A stretch of DNA of 64,000 bases from Nissolia schottii (lineage: Eukaryota > Streptophyta > Magnoliopsida > Fabales > Fabaceae): contig QANU01077325.1 in assembly GCA_003254905.1 (NCBI GenBank), positions 1-64,000 of the forward strand, given 5' to 3'. Positions within the stretch are counted from its first letter, which is position 1. Each line of letters starts with the position of its first letter. Below the pieces are notes generated by a model. It saw nothing but the letters and a program-made list of their open reading frames with translations. It was not told the origin of the DNA and did not search any database. The position numbers and the translations under genes are program-made. Shown here piece by piece: positions 22,524 to 33,645 of this stretch.

Positions 22524-23058
22524 TGTTACGGACGGGGCCATAAAGACCCATCCTTGCGACCTGGCCACCCAGGCCCAAATGCAGACCCATATTACCCATT
22601 CAGGTTTAACCACCCCACGATTCCCGTACGCGTAATCGCTCGGGATAAGCCAGTCCGCGATTGCCGTCCGCGTAGCTACTCGGGATAAGCCACCCTGAGA
22701 TCCCCGGCCACGAATCTGTCAAGATAAACGATCCTGAGATCTCACTCATCTTATCTACTCGGGGTTAGCCAACCCGGAACCACCGGGACAACCCACCATG
22801 TGCATGGTTGAGATATCCTCCCACCGCCGCAATACGCGGAACGGCCTCAACCACCTCAGCTATATAACAGCCCACACCCCAGGTATGAAGATCATCCAAT
22901 AATCATTCACTATACACCTTGCATCCTTGCTTACTTGAGTGTTGGAGTGATTGCAGGTACCAACCGCAACGCGAACCGAGAGATCGATCGTGCCAGAGTA
23001 TCCATTCTGTTCTAGAGCTTCAGGATCCGTTGTGTACCGAGGTGCATACTTCGGAACA
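22524..23058 (+). mobile_element. Solo LTR, probable Ty3/gypsy kin
   Basis: A retrotransposon fossil: one long terminal repeat of 535 bases that starts TGTTACGGAC and ends GGAACA. It is flanked by perfect 5-bp target duplications AATAG (22519-22523 and 23059-23063). A TATA-like CTATATAACAG lies at about 22860-22870. The downstream ACTTGAGTGTTGGAGTG followed by GCAGGTACC is typical of R/U5 in legume gypsy LTRs (from memory). No internal coding region is present, so this is an LTR-LTR recombination remnant. The intact target duplication suggests moderate age. Confidence 0.8.
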
Positions 23059-23063
23059 AATAG

Positions 23064-23625
23064 TATACTATGTACTAGCTAGTAGCAATCGATTGTTTTC
23101 TTGTTTTATTTGCATCGCCATGGGTGTCTAAGTGACTAAACTCTCAACCAATTAGAATACGGATTCTCTTTCACCAACTTTATTTGCATTTAATCTTTGA
23201 CTCACTTTAGACCAGTCACCTCTTGTCATTGAATCGAAAGTGTGATCACTTTCAACTTTATTTATTAAATTTTGCTAACAAGGGCTATTTTCAACTCAAC
23301 AGGCCGGCTAATCTAAATTCGAGTATTAGAAAAACCTCATTACGGGAGTGACCCTCTCAACCTAGTTTACTCCATTCATTACGCTGTTAGAGATTGAACA
23401 ACGCCTCATTCCGCTAGACCAACTCTATCCTTTTAATTATTTGCAGACGTTCTAGCCTTCTTTCTTTGATTAGTCCGCGGACAAAAGCGGAGCAACGTGG
23501 TTACTTCACCAATCCTATCTCAAACTTAAACTAACATCTTCTAAAACATAACCAAATTCTATCTGCAAACATCACTTTTTTAAAAAAAAATAAATAAAAT
23601 ACACTGACAGTGTCTTTGAGAACTC
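23064..23625. other. Spacer after the solo LTR
   Basis: Mixed-composition DNA with text such as GGGAGTGACCCTCTCAACC that looks repeat-derived but was not assigned. No gene seen. The region just before the LTR (22007-22518) likewise has a GC-richer patch at 22325-22500 and no gene. Confidence 0.35.
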
Positions 23626-23630
23626 CATGA

Positions 23631-24274
23631 AATTGAATTCAATTCAATTCCTTAATTTGGAAACAAATAATATCATAAAATTGAATTCCAACAATAATTT
23701 AGTTCTACCACGAATGTCAAAAGTAAATAAATACAAATCTCTCTTCATGAATTCAGATTTTAGATAATAAAAACCCAAAATACCCTTATTCTTTCTCCCC
23801 TCTTCCCCAACTCCTCACTAAATGCACCACAACCACCGTCACAGAAGCACAACCACTACCCACAACTCGCTAGCCATAAAAGGATAACCACTGTGCCATA
23901 TCCGAGGACAAAGACTAGATCTGGCAAGGGGGAAGGTGTAGAGGAGAGAGAAATCAGAATAAGGAGGAAGAAAGGGTAGTCGTGCGAAGGAGTGAAAAAG
24001 AAGGTGATGTGGCATGGGCGGACGGTGGTGTTTCGGTGGCGGTGGTTCAACGATGACGGGTTGGAAGAGAGAGTTGTCCAGAGAGAGAGAGAGAGAGAGA
24101 GAGCGTGCTTCTTGAGTCATGGGTGGAGAGAGAGAGAGAGGGGTACGGGGTAAGGGAAAAATAGTAAGGAAGGTAATATGATGTTTATGAATGGATAAAA
24201 TAGTAAAAATAATTGAATTTAATTCTTTAATTTACCTTGTCTTCTAAATAAAAGAATTTTATTGAACTCAATTC
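23631..24274. mobile_element. MITE-like element with AATTGAATTCAATT arms
   Basis: The left arm at 23631-23667 (AATTGAATTCAATTCAATTC, then a decayed TTTGGAAACAA) pairs with the right arm at about 24237-24274 (reverse: AATTGAGTTCAAT, AATTCTTTTATTTAGAA). The interior is Pro/Ser-codon-like and GA-rich with no domain in any frame. Target duplication not resolved. Confidence 0.4.
24081..24103. repeat. (GA)n microsatellite
   Basis: A pure alternating GA run, followed near 24130 by a second GA run, inside the AT-armed repeat. Confidence 0.9.
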
Positions 24275-25049
24275 TTGATAGAATTGAATTTAAATTTATG
24301 TTTCTAAATGATTTTAAACAAATTTTAAACGAATTCAAACAAAATAGGATCACATTTTATAAAAATGTCGAGCAAATTATATAATTATGTATGGATTGAA
24401 CTTAACCAACAAAATCTCACAATGTCGTGTGAACTTAAAGTGGGGGCACACACAAGATAGATAAAAAGGAATAGAGTGAAAAATGGAAACCCAAATCTCA
24501 AAAGAAAAATATATCAAAAATTTCTAATCAATTTTGTTAGTAATTATTAAATAAGAAATATTAGTATTGTTTTATATTCAAGATAGACTACATGCACCAG
24601 CTTTTATTTAATAAATTGTTATAAAATATTATCATAATTAATTTTTTTTTTCTTTTCTTTTAAAAGATGATATCCAAATTTTGTTGAGCAACATGCTCAG
24701 CTATCTGCATTTAAACATAAAAAAAACAACTTTCAAAACAAACAAAAAGCATACACACTTGAGCTGATTTGTTTTAAATAGCTATCTATGGCACAAAAAT
24801 AGTCCGTACATTATAACAACTAATTTCACATTTAACCAAAAACAAACACCCCTCAAAAGTTATGCTCTCATAATCTTGCAATAAAAAAAACAAGATAAAA
24901 AAGTTTAAAGAAAAAACAACCATAACAAACAAACCAGATAAAGGTTATAATAACACAGAAACGTGTAGCTTCGGTTCCGAGCCTACTGGTGACCGTTGCA
25001 CCGTACCTAGTTTTAAAAATCACCCTGCAACACCACACACTATCATTCT

Positions 25050-25129
25050 NNNNNNNNNNNNNNNNNNNNNNNNNNNNNNNNNNNNNNNNNNNNNNNNNNN
25101 NNNNNNNNNNNNNNNNNNNNNNNNNNNNN
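25050..25129. other. Assembly gap (80 N)
   Basis: A run of 80 undetermined bases ending 48 bases before the phosphatase start codon, so leader or promoter sequence is missing. The DNA to its left (24275-25049) is AT-rich with no gene seen. Confidence 0.95.
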
Positions 25130-25177
25130 TTTTTTTATCTCAAAAAAAAGAACCAAAGCAAGAAAATTGCAGTAACA

Positions 25178-26056
25178 ATGGTGTCAAAGGTGAAGAGAAG
25201 CCCAATTAAATCATTGAAGGACCGCCGTAACAGCAGCCGCCGGAGCTGGCGGCGGAAATCCCCAATTAAGAGCGCCGTCGCCGCCTCCACCTCAATCCTC
25301 GCCTCCATCAGCCGCCGCATCTCAAAGCTCCTGGCCAAACTCACCCCCAACAACCACCGCAAAACCGCCACCAAAAACCCCTACAAGATCCTCAAGAAAA
25401 CGAAGACGGCACCGGCGAATTTCAATTTCGATTTCGAAGTCCACGGCGTCGATCCCTTCGCCTCCGTTCGCAGAACCCTCGCATTCGACGAAACCAAGCA
25501 CCGGCTCCCGCCGCCGTCGGATTCGAATCGGAGGACGGTTTTCCTCGACCTGGACGAGACGCTGGTTCACTCGAAGGCGTCGCCGCCGCCGGAGCGGTAC
25601 GATTTCGTCATCCGGCCGGTGATCGACGGCGAGGCGGTGGATTTCTACGTGCTGAAGCGTCCCGGAGTGGACGAGTTCCTGGAGGCGCTGGCGGCGAGGT
25701 TCGAGGTGGTGGTGTTCACCGCCGCGCTGAGGGAGTACGCGGAGCTAGTTCTCGACCGACTGGACTGGAACGGGCGGTTGGTTTCGCACCGGCTTTACCG
25801 GGACTCGTGCCGCCACGTGGACGGGAAGCTGGTGAAGGACCTGTGCGAAACGGGTCGGGATATGGATCGGGTGGTGATCGTGGACGATAACCCGAATTCG
25901 TTCGCGAATCAGCCCGAGAACGCGATCCTGATCCGGCCATTTGTGGATGATCAATGGGACAGGGAGCTTTGGAAGCTGAGAAGGTTCTTTGATGGATGTG
26001 ATTCCTTTGATGATATGAGGGATGCTGTCAAGCACTACCTTATGGAACAGCAATGA
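25178..26056 (+). CDS. SCP1-like (FCP1-type) HAD phosphatase
   Basis: A member of the HAD superfamily, NIF/FCP1-like small C-terminal domain phosphatases, which use an aspartate nucleophile to dephosphorylate Ser or Thr. The single exon encodes 292 residues. The DxDxT signature is FLDLDETLVH (D124, D126, T128). Motif II threonine is T181 in VVFTAALREYA, the conserved lysine is K220 in GKLVKDL, and the acidic pair is D236/D237 in VIVDDNPNSF. The catalytic domain fills about 115-285. The N-terminal ~110 residues are basic (KSLKDRRNSSRRSWRRKS), possibly a nuclear or nucleic-acid-targeting tail. I start at MVSKVKRSP, the first ATG after the gap. The coding region is GC-rich compared with flanks. 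The substrate (RNA polymerase II CTD or other) cannot be told. Confidence 0.93.
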   Translation: MVSKVKRSPIKSLKDRRNSSRRSWRRKSPIKSAVAASTSILASISRRISKLLAKLTPNNHRKTATKNPYKILKKTKTAPANFNFDFEVHGVDPFASVRRTLAFDETKHRLPPPSDSNRRTVFLDLDETLVHSKASPPPERYDFVIRPVIDGEAVDFYVLKRPGVDEFLEALAARFEVVVFTAALREYAELVLDRLDWNGRLVSHRLYRDSCRHVDGKLVKDLCETGRDMDRVVIVDDNPNSFANQPENAILIRPFVDDQWDRELWKLRRFFDGCDSFDDMRDAVKHYLMEQQ

Positions 26057-26139
26057 CTTGTGGAGATTTGATGTGAGTTGAACAATGTCTCTAGTGAGGT
26101 TAAAAATGAAGAAGAGAGGAAGATAGGGATAATATTGTA

Positions 26140-26178
<39 letters not shown>

Positions 26179-28825
26179 TTTTTCTTTTCTTTTTCACTTT
26201 TGATTGTTATGTTAGTTGAAGCTCTTATTTCTGTGTGATCAAGCATGAAATGTTGGAAATGAAAAGGATTTGAGATCCAACTAGTTTGTTTATCAGCTTA
26301 AGTGACTCGGATACTTTTCTAAAAGATTTGTCATAATAATTATGAGATCATTTTATAAAGTGGGAGCACATAATTCATACATGATACCATGATTGGTTTG
26401 TTTCAAAGATTTCCGTCAGTAGCAGCGTTGAAATGGAGGATGCTTTACTTACGATTCGGGTGAACTGCGTCTCCTTGGGAGGGAAACGCATTCAATCTGT
26501 CAAACAGAATATCCCAAATTCACCATCTCATTTTGTTGTACAAATGCTTGTTACCACTTACCACCATAAACGGCCATTACATTTTTCTATTTTATATACG
26601 AGGATTCTGCAGTGTCTTTAACATCATGTTGTCTTCTCTTACCAATCTTAGTTTTTACCTTCCTTGGTAGTGCCATGCTTAGAACGCTCAGTAAATTATC
26701 CCAGTCATGAGATGGGAAAAGCTTATGTAGCTAATTTATTTATTTTGGTTATTTGGTATATACATGATATATTCTGGCCAGGTCAAACCATGACTAAATG
26801 GAGTTTTAGCACATTTTCTCATCTATCACTGCTAATTTGTAACTTGTTAATGTTAATTAGCATTAGTCCACCCCTCTTCCGCATGAAAATCCTCCATCTA
26901 CTTGAAAGAGAAATTTGAGTGCCTAAAGGAAATTTGGCGCTGTCTTTTTCCACCATATTCTTTACCGCCAGTGAGTTCTTGGTTGAAGAAACACCATAGC
27001 TTCCAGAACTGATAGATAGTATGAAAGTTGAGCTTTAAATCAATCAAATTCAAGCATTGCAGTCTCAGATAGCATGGAAAAATTTCATGAATGACTAAAT
27101 ATAAAACCACATAGCAAATCAATAGGGTGCTTCATGGAACATCCAATGTTGACTGATCCTCGTTAAAATTCATTGTCAAGGTACTTCTCCCCTCAAATGA
27201 AAGATGCTTGTTAAGAAATTAACATGAAACCTCTCCGTCTCAGTAATATTTAGCCTAGCTTAAACCCCACCATATAATGATCCGCTATAAATCATTTGGT
27301 TTTATAAACAAACTGAAGCTTCCAAGCAAACTGATTACTCTAATCATCGGTGCATGGATGCTATGCTGTTTTTGTTTATTATTTCGCTTTGACATTATCA
27401 AGTCTCCAGGCATCGTCAAAACAGATTTTTTTTTCCCACCTTTGTATTCATCGGTGGAGATCTGGGGCCAAAACAAGGAACACAAGAAATTCCTGAGTGC
27501 TTTAAGAGTAAGAGAAATGCGTATCACCTCAGCAAGGCTGGCCTCACTATCTCTCACTGTTAACTATGGTTTTAATGTCGTAACTGAGGTGGTAAACATA
27601 CAGTAGTGCGGAGTACGAGAAATTTCTTGCTAAAAAAAAGTACCTAAGAACTTTTTAAGAAAGAGAATTAAGGAATGGAATACATTACATATATGTAGCA
27701 GCAAATATTGGACCTTCTAAGAGGTATTAGACTTAGTTGTCTGATAGACGTAACAAGAATGCACAACTCTGGCACTGTATATATGGATTAGCATAGCATC
27801 GCTTATCATCATGAAACTAGGTTTTAAAGTTATGGGAACTCACAGCCAACTCCACAACAAATGAATAAATACCCTGCGCTTTCCTTTATCTTGGTCAATC
27901 TATTTTTGATTCAATAGATCCATAGATGTGACCTTGGTTGTTGGTTTTGTATAACTTCCGACCAACATTTTGACCACGGGCAGATTAACTTAAGATGAAA
28001 ATTGACAACTCATTTACACTTTACATTAGCACAATCATACCCAGCACACTCTGCACTATTAAAAAAGCACAGATAGCAGAATTATTCATCTCCCAAGCCC
28101 CAAATTGATAAGGTAAGCTGGCTACAAAGTAAAAGTGAACACACTGTTCTTTATCTGGTCAGAATATCAACATTATCAGGACGTTTGTCCACAGGTTTTT
28201 CAATCACATAAAGCATTTCAAGCAATAGTGGCCAAAGTAATCTTCCAAGAACTCAAATAGAAGAGAAAGAAGGTTAGGTCCAAAGAGGAAGGAGGATGGT
28301 GCTATTTCATCACCAATTTGCAATATAAACTGCTAACCAACTGATAAATTATTCAGCACATTTTAACAAAGCAATTGCACAATCAGCCAAAAACATCAGG
28401 TCTAAAGATAAAGTTCATTTCTTTTAAGCACTTTCTCACCGACCAAAAATGTGCATGTTTAGAAAACTGGTGGGCAGTGGCCAAAATAGATTCTGGCCAT
28501 AACAGAAGTGAAAATTTATCACATCTAGACCCCAGAAAACCATACACGCTTTCACAAGTCACAGATCAAAAGATCAAATGCATTAACCATCTCCATTCTG
28601 TCTCTGTCTCTGCTATTCTAAACACACGTTACAAATTTGACAAACAACAAATTGAATCAACATACAACAGCAACAACAAAAGTTACAAGTACAACAAAAC
28701 CCTCTAGTCTAATCTCTATCAATTCATACAACAGGCTTTTCCTTTCAACCAAAAATTTGCCACACAAGAATGGCATGATCTAGAAAACAAACACAGATCC
28801 CAATGCAAAAGAGGAATATTGGATC
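26057..28825. other. Spacer between phosphatase and Cys-rich gene
   Basis: It starts with the phosphatase 3' region, which has an (AT)n run at 26143-26170. Several short frames exist but none has a recognisable domain. The last part may be 3' untranslated sequence of the minus-strand gene that follows. No repeat was recognised. Confidence 0.4.
26143..26170. repeat. (AT)n microsatellite
   Basis: An alternating AT run followed by poly-T, about 85 bases after the phosphatase stop, probably in its 3' untranslated region. Confidence 0.9.
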
Positions 28826-29206
28826 TCACCGGATCAGGCCACAAGAGTAAACCTGGTGGGGCAACCTCCACGCCTCAGCTTTAGTAAAGCACATGTCATC
28901 AAGGTCCTTGCTTGTGCACCAGCTGCACTTTGGGTTCAGAGAGCACTGAGATTGCATCACCAGCTCCCCACAGTTTCTGTTGTTGATGTTGGAGGGCCCA
29001 AATAGCCGTCGAGTTGAAGAACCACCATTCTCTGCCATTTTGATGCCATCTCCATGAGAGGATTGGTAGAGAGAAGCATGGAGGAGAAGAAGAAGAATGA
29101 GGGTTGGCACCAAAGTGGAAGGTGGGTTCCGGTTGAAGAGAGAGAAGAACGCCATGAGAGAGAGAAAGCTCAAAGCTTTCAACTTGGTAAGGCTCTTAAA
29201 CAGCAT
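28826..29206 (-). CDS. Small secreted or anchored Cys-rich protein, unknown function
   Basis: I do not recognise a named family. The frame encodes 126 residues from the first ATG (MLFKSL), or 109 from a second Met (MAFFSLF, start 29155), which gives a cleaner signal peptide. A hydrophobic segment (TLILLLLLHASLY) is followed by a Ser/Gly-rich stretch. A compact C-terminal module then carries C-G-E-L, CSLNPKCSWCTSKDLDDMC and a final Cys near the end. Six cysteines in this spacing recall a PSI-like disulfide module (inference). The DNA at the stop (CCG|GTGAGA) is also a good splice donor, so a longer spliced form is possible. It is divergent from the FYVE gene, with about 580 bases between start codons, so the promoters are shared or adjacent. 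Confidence 0.7.
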   Translation of the reverse strand: MLFKSLTKLKALSFLSLMAFFSLFNRNPPSTLVPTLILLLLLHASLYQSSHGDGIKMAENGGSSTRRLFGPSNINNRNCGELVMQSQCSLNPKCSWCTSKDLDDMCFTKAEAWRLPHQVYSCGLIR

Positions 29207-29787
29207 CAAATGGATTCTTTAAAAAGCTTACCTTTTTTTATTTTTCTCTTAATTTGACCCATGTTGAAAACTCAAAAGGCTCTTAAGTGTGTGTTTGGTA
29301 AACGTGGGTTTGCAGCTTCAAACGGGCTTTTGTTAAGATTAAAACTTCCAAATAAAAAAGCGTTTTTTATTCCCCCGGGTACACGTTGTTCAAAACGGCA
29401 AGTAGTTGTTTATGTGGTGTGTGATTAATCTTAATAAAAGTTAAAATTCTCATAAAACGACATCGTTTAACTGTAAAAATAAAATAAACATATATATAAA
29501 ACAATTAGGAGAGAGGAAAGTTGAAGATCTGTACGCAAGGAAAGGGAGACGTAAACCCCTGGAAAAACTCTGGAATGAAGATAAAGCGCCGTTGAAGCTC
29601 TAATTCGAGTTTTTGGCGGAGACCCTTTTCGTTTCTATTGTTAAAGTTTCGTTCTTTTGACACAAAATTGAAAGTTTCAGTTCAATTGTTGTTTTTTTTT
29701 TTTCCCCTGTTCGGGCGGATAATATATATGTGCGTATTGTATCCACATATATATGCCCTATTTTGATCTTTGGTTTTAGGTGTATCA

Positions 29788-32700
29788 ATGGAGGGCAACA
29801 ATTTGGATTCTAGGAATCGTTTGGAGGGTGTAGAAAATTCATCTGAAAGGGTGTCTGGTTTTTCCATTGGCGATCAGATATCCAATTCCGATTATTCTCA
29901 GGTAAATTTTGTCCTCTTTTCCCTGTTAGCTATGCACGCGTATCTGTTCAGTGAATTTGGAAATTTTTTCTTACTCTTTTTGATTTATGTGTTGTTTGTG
30001 GGTATTTGAGTACGTGTTTTTGTGGGATTTTTGACCTTTAATGTCTTTTTTATTTTTTTGATTTGGTATGCTGGGTGTGCATTTTAAATGGAAAGAGGAA
30101 TAACGAAAATATTCATGGATCATATGAAACCTTCTGATTAGAATTTATTGCTTGGATGATTCTAGTAGATGTGTACTGGGTTTTTCCTTTTTAAAACTGG
30201 CTATTTGTAGTTGTAGTTTGATGTTCTGTGGTTTATATGGTTTATTTGTTTTGCTTTGAACAGGATGATGAGGTTGGTGGTAATGGGAGTAATCATGTCA
30301 CCAGAGAGTATTACGAGTCTTTTTCCACTGCTGGCATTGAACGGCATAATATGAATTCATCCAGACTATATCCTGAATTACAGAAAACATTGGGAAAGAA
30401 TGAAGAGGACACGGAACCTGCAGATGATCTTCAGAAGCGTGGGAAGTTCTTCTATTATGATTCTCCACTGTGTGAAGATACTGGAGTTTGGATACCAGTT
30501 TCAGTTCCACCTATGTTGGAAGATGATCACAAAGAGTGGACCAAGGGTTTTCACTCAAATGGAGGCTTCTTTCCTGATGATGACATGGGATGGAATCAAT
30601 ACATTGGAGAAGAAAAGGAATTGACAATGTGGGATGTGCTAGTGGAAATGTTACTTGTAGCTAGGGGAAAAGTGACATCTTTGGCTTCAGGAGATATTCA
30701 TACATGTGCGTTTTCATGGATATCCAACAATGTACTTGAACAAGCTTGGAGAGAGATGGCACAAACTCTTACAGAGGCCAACTTTGGTAATGTGAAGGAA
30801 TTACTTGAAGCAGAGCCTCCAAAGTGGTTGGCGGACAGTGCCGCTTCTTCTTGTATGCTGTGTGGTGTGAGGTTTCATCCTATCATGTGCACCCGGCATC
30901 ACTGCCGTTTTTGTGGAGGAATATTTTGTGGTGGATGTTCTAAAGGACGGAGCTTGTTGCCATCAAAGTTCCTAGTTTCTGATCCTCAAAGAGTCTGTGA
31001 TGTATGCTGTGTCCGACTTGAAGCTGTACAGCCTTATTTGATGGATCATGTAAGTAATGCTGCTCAGTTGCCCACACAGGACTTGACAGACCTCAGCACT
31101 TTGAGATCGTGGGTTAATTTTCCTTGGGCACGGTCCATGGAATATGAAATTTACAAGGCAACTAATACTATCAAGGCTTATAATCAGGTATGGATTCAAA
31201 TTTATATATTTTCTAAAAAGATTTATGCCTGATTTTCATGCAAGTGGAAACCATTCATGATGCATGCAAATTGTTGTGGGGTTTACATCTATATGAACTA
31301 CCTCTGTTGTTGAACAAGAAAGGCAATTTGAAGTAATCCTCCTATTTTGTTGAGGATGCTTAGTTTTCTGGAAAGCTTGTTGTTATAAGATCTAAACATC
31401 ACACTGAACAACTGGGTTTGATACTTTGATTAGAAAAACAGTGCAATGACATAGCTTAAAGGTTAGTCTGGTATAAGGTTATAGATTCTATATAATGACT
31501 TGGTGGCAATCAGAAGTTCAGCGGTTATTTCTGATAGCCTGTCTCCCTGAGTATTCAACTGCATATGGCACTATTCTCTTGGGAAGAAAATTGATAATCT
31601 CTGTCTCAATATGATTTCATTTTTTTTTTTGAAAGGTATGAGTGACTGTTAGATGTTAGGTATGAGTGACTGCTTACAATGCTCGATGATGTTGGCATCA
31701 TTTTTATTTTTTGTATAATTTTAGAGGCTAAAATGTTAAGCTCTTGGTGATACTATTTTTTTCAACATGTCACGATTGGAAGCCCGTGGATATTTTATAT
31801 GTTGCTTAATGAAGAATTTCACTTTTGCAGATAGGTTCTTTGAGGCCCGAGAAATCAATTCCAGATGTCATTCTAAGGCAAGCAAAAGGCCTTGCAATTA
31901 TCACTGTGGTCAAAGTAGGAGTGATGGTTACGTATAATATCGGAACAGGACTTGTTGTTGCACGTAGAGAAGATGGTTCATGGTCTCCACCATCTGCTGT
32001 TTCCACATTTGGTGCAGGTTGGGGGGCTCAGGTGAAGTAACTAATCTGTAACTGTAGCAATATTGGTCAAACAATCTAATTCGTAATGACATTGCTTATG
32101 GTTATGGATTGAAAGTCAATAACTTATTGTTATATGCTGTTCATAATGCTTCCAGATTCTGACAAAAACTATTATATAATACCATAAGTTTCTACTATGG
32201 ATCTTCATTTTTAAGATTATTCTGTTTACTCAACTGTACCTAGCGCTGATTCCAACTGTCTACTCCTCCACATATATGCAGCATGTCTCAAGGCTTACTT
32301 ATTGATATTTGATACCCATTTGTTTGTATATCTTCTTAACTTTTCTTTTCCCCACATAGGCTGGAGGAGAGTTAACAGACTTCATTATTGTTCTGAGAAC
32401 AAATGATGCTGTCAAGACATTTAGTGGTAATGTGCATCTTTCTCTTGGAGCCGGTTTGAGTGCTGCAGTTGGCATTGTTGGAAGGTCAGTTGAAGCTGAT
32501 GTTCGAGCTGGTGATGGTGGCTATGCTGCTTGTTATACCTACAGCTGCAGTAAAGGTTAGTGTGTTATTTGTGATCAAAGTCCTTGTCGTTGGTAACAGC
32601 ATGCAACTTGACCACCTTGTTTGTTCAATGTACATAGTTCTTAATCTGTTATGTAATATACCCTTCTATACCTATAGGGATGTTGTTCATGAATTTACCT

Positions 32701-33095
32701 ATGAATACATATTTGAACTGGAGCGACTGTGAACTATTGTTATACTGTTCATAAAAAGTTTGGTAATTGAAGTTGCTACCATTGTCATTGGTATAAGGTT
32801 TTGAACTGTTTTCGATTTAACAAGACATATTGAATGAAACTGGTACTAACAAACAAGCATGCGGCAATTGAAATATCTAACTACCAGATTTCCAACTATA
32901 TTGCTTGCAGGTGCATTTGTTGGATGTTCACTTGAAGGCAGTATTGTCAGTACTCGCACGAGCGAAAATTCTCGCTTCTATGGCAGCCAGTCCTTAACTG
33001 CAATGGATATACTTCTTGGCTCGTTGCCGAGGCCGCCTGCTGCCGCCATTCTCTACCACGCGCTTGCTGATTTGTATTTGAAGCTTGGTGGTTAA
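29788..33095 (+). CDS. FYVE zinc finger plus SYLF domain protein (five exons)
   Basis: Exons are 29788-29901, 30264-31187, 31831-32031, 32360-32555 and 32911-33095, all GT-AG and in frame, for 539 residues. The FYVE finger spans about 226-290. It has the W..D start (KWLAD), Cys pairs, the basic phosphoinositide pocket TRHHCRFCG and the RVC motif (PQRVCDVC), so it should bind PtdIns3P on endosomes (family knowledge). The C-terminal ~185 residues match the SYLF/Ysc84 lipid-binding domain: AKGLAIITVVK, GTGLVVARREDGSWSPPSA, GAGWGAQ, FIIVLRTNDAVKTFSG, GSIVSTR. The N-terminus is acidic. Proteins of this build are a plant family; Arabidopsis At1g29800 is the relative I recall. A role in endosomal membrane traffic or actin-linked remodelling is inference. 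Confidence 0.93.
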
Positions 33096-33645
33096 TTGAA
33101 CGTTCCAACATTGCATTTGATTCATCTCTGTTTTTTGGACAGTGGCATCAATGGAAAGAACTACTGGACCTCCATAATTTGTACAGCTTCTAAGTCACTC
33201 ATTGTGTAAAGGGTCCTTGTGTCATTATTTGTCAATGGAAATATACGTAGATATTCATGACCAGAAAAAAAAAAATATATATATATATGTCGATATTTTA
33301 TGCACCATGTTGATCAAGAAGGAGAATTGATGACCAGCATTAAGGTTAATTTTATCTGGTTACAACGGTAGACTACAGTCCTCATAAATGATAGGTGGCT
33401 CAAAAGTTCGGCAGCTAAATTAATGAACCATGAAAACTAAAAAGGGAAGTTTTATCAATATCATTACTTTTTCTTATTGATGAACAATATATATCATTAT
33501 TCTAAAGAAAATGTATGTTTTTATTCATCCACGTCCATGTAAAAAGTTGTTACATAGCCTATGTACACAACCAAAAGTAATTACGATTGAAGAAAAAAAT
33601 TGAAAGAAAAGAATAAGGGAATGGTAGAAGAAGACAACCACCAAT
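33096..33645. other. Spacer between convergent genes
   Basis: Contains the 3' regions of the FYVE/SYLF gene (+) and ankyrin copy A (-), and a short AT microsatellite at about 33275-33290. Nothing else seen. Confidence 0.5.

Noticed and set aside
23839-24120. Pro-rich frame inside the AATTGAATTC-armed repeat
   Set aside because: Composition reflects a GA/CT tract; it lies between the arms of a MITE-like element.
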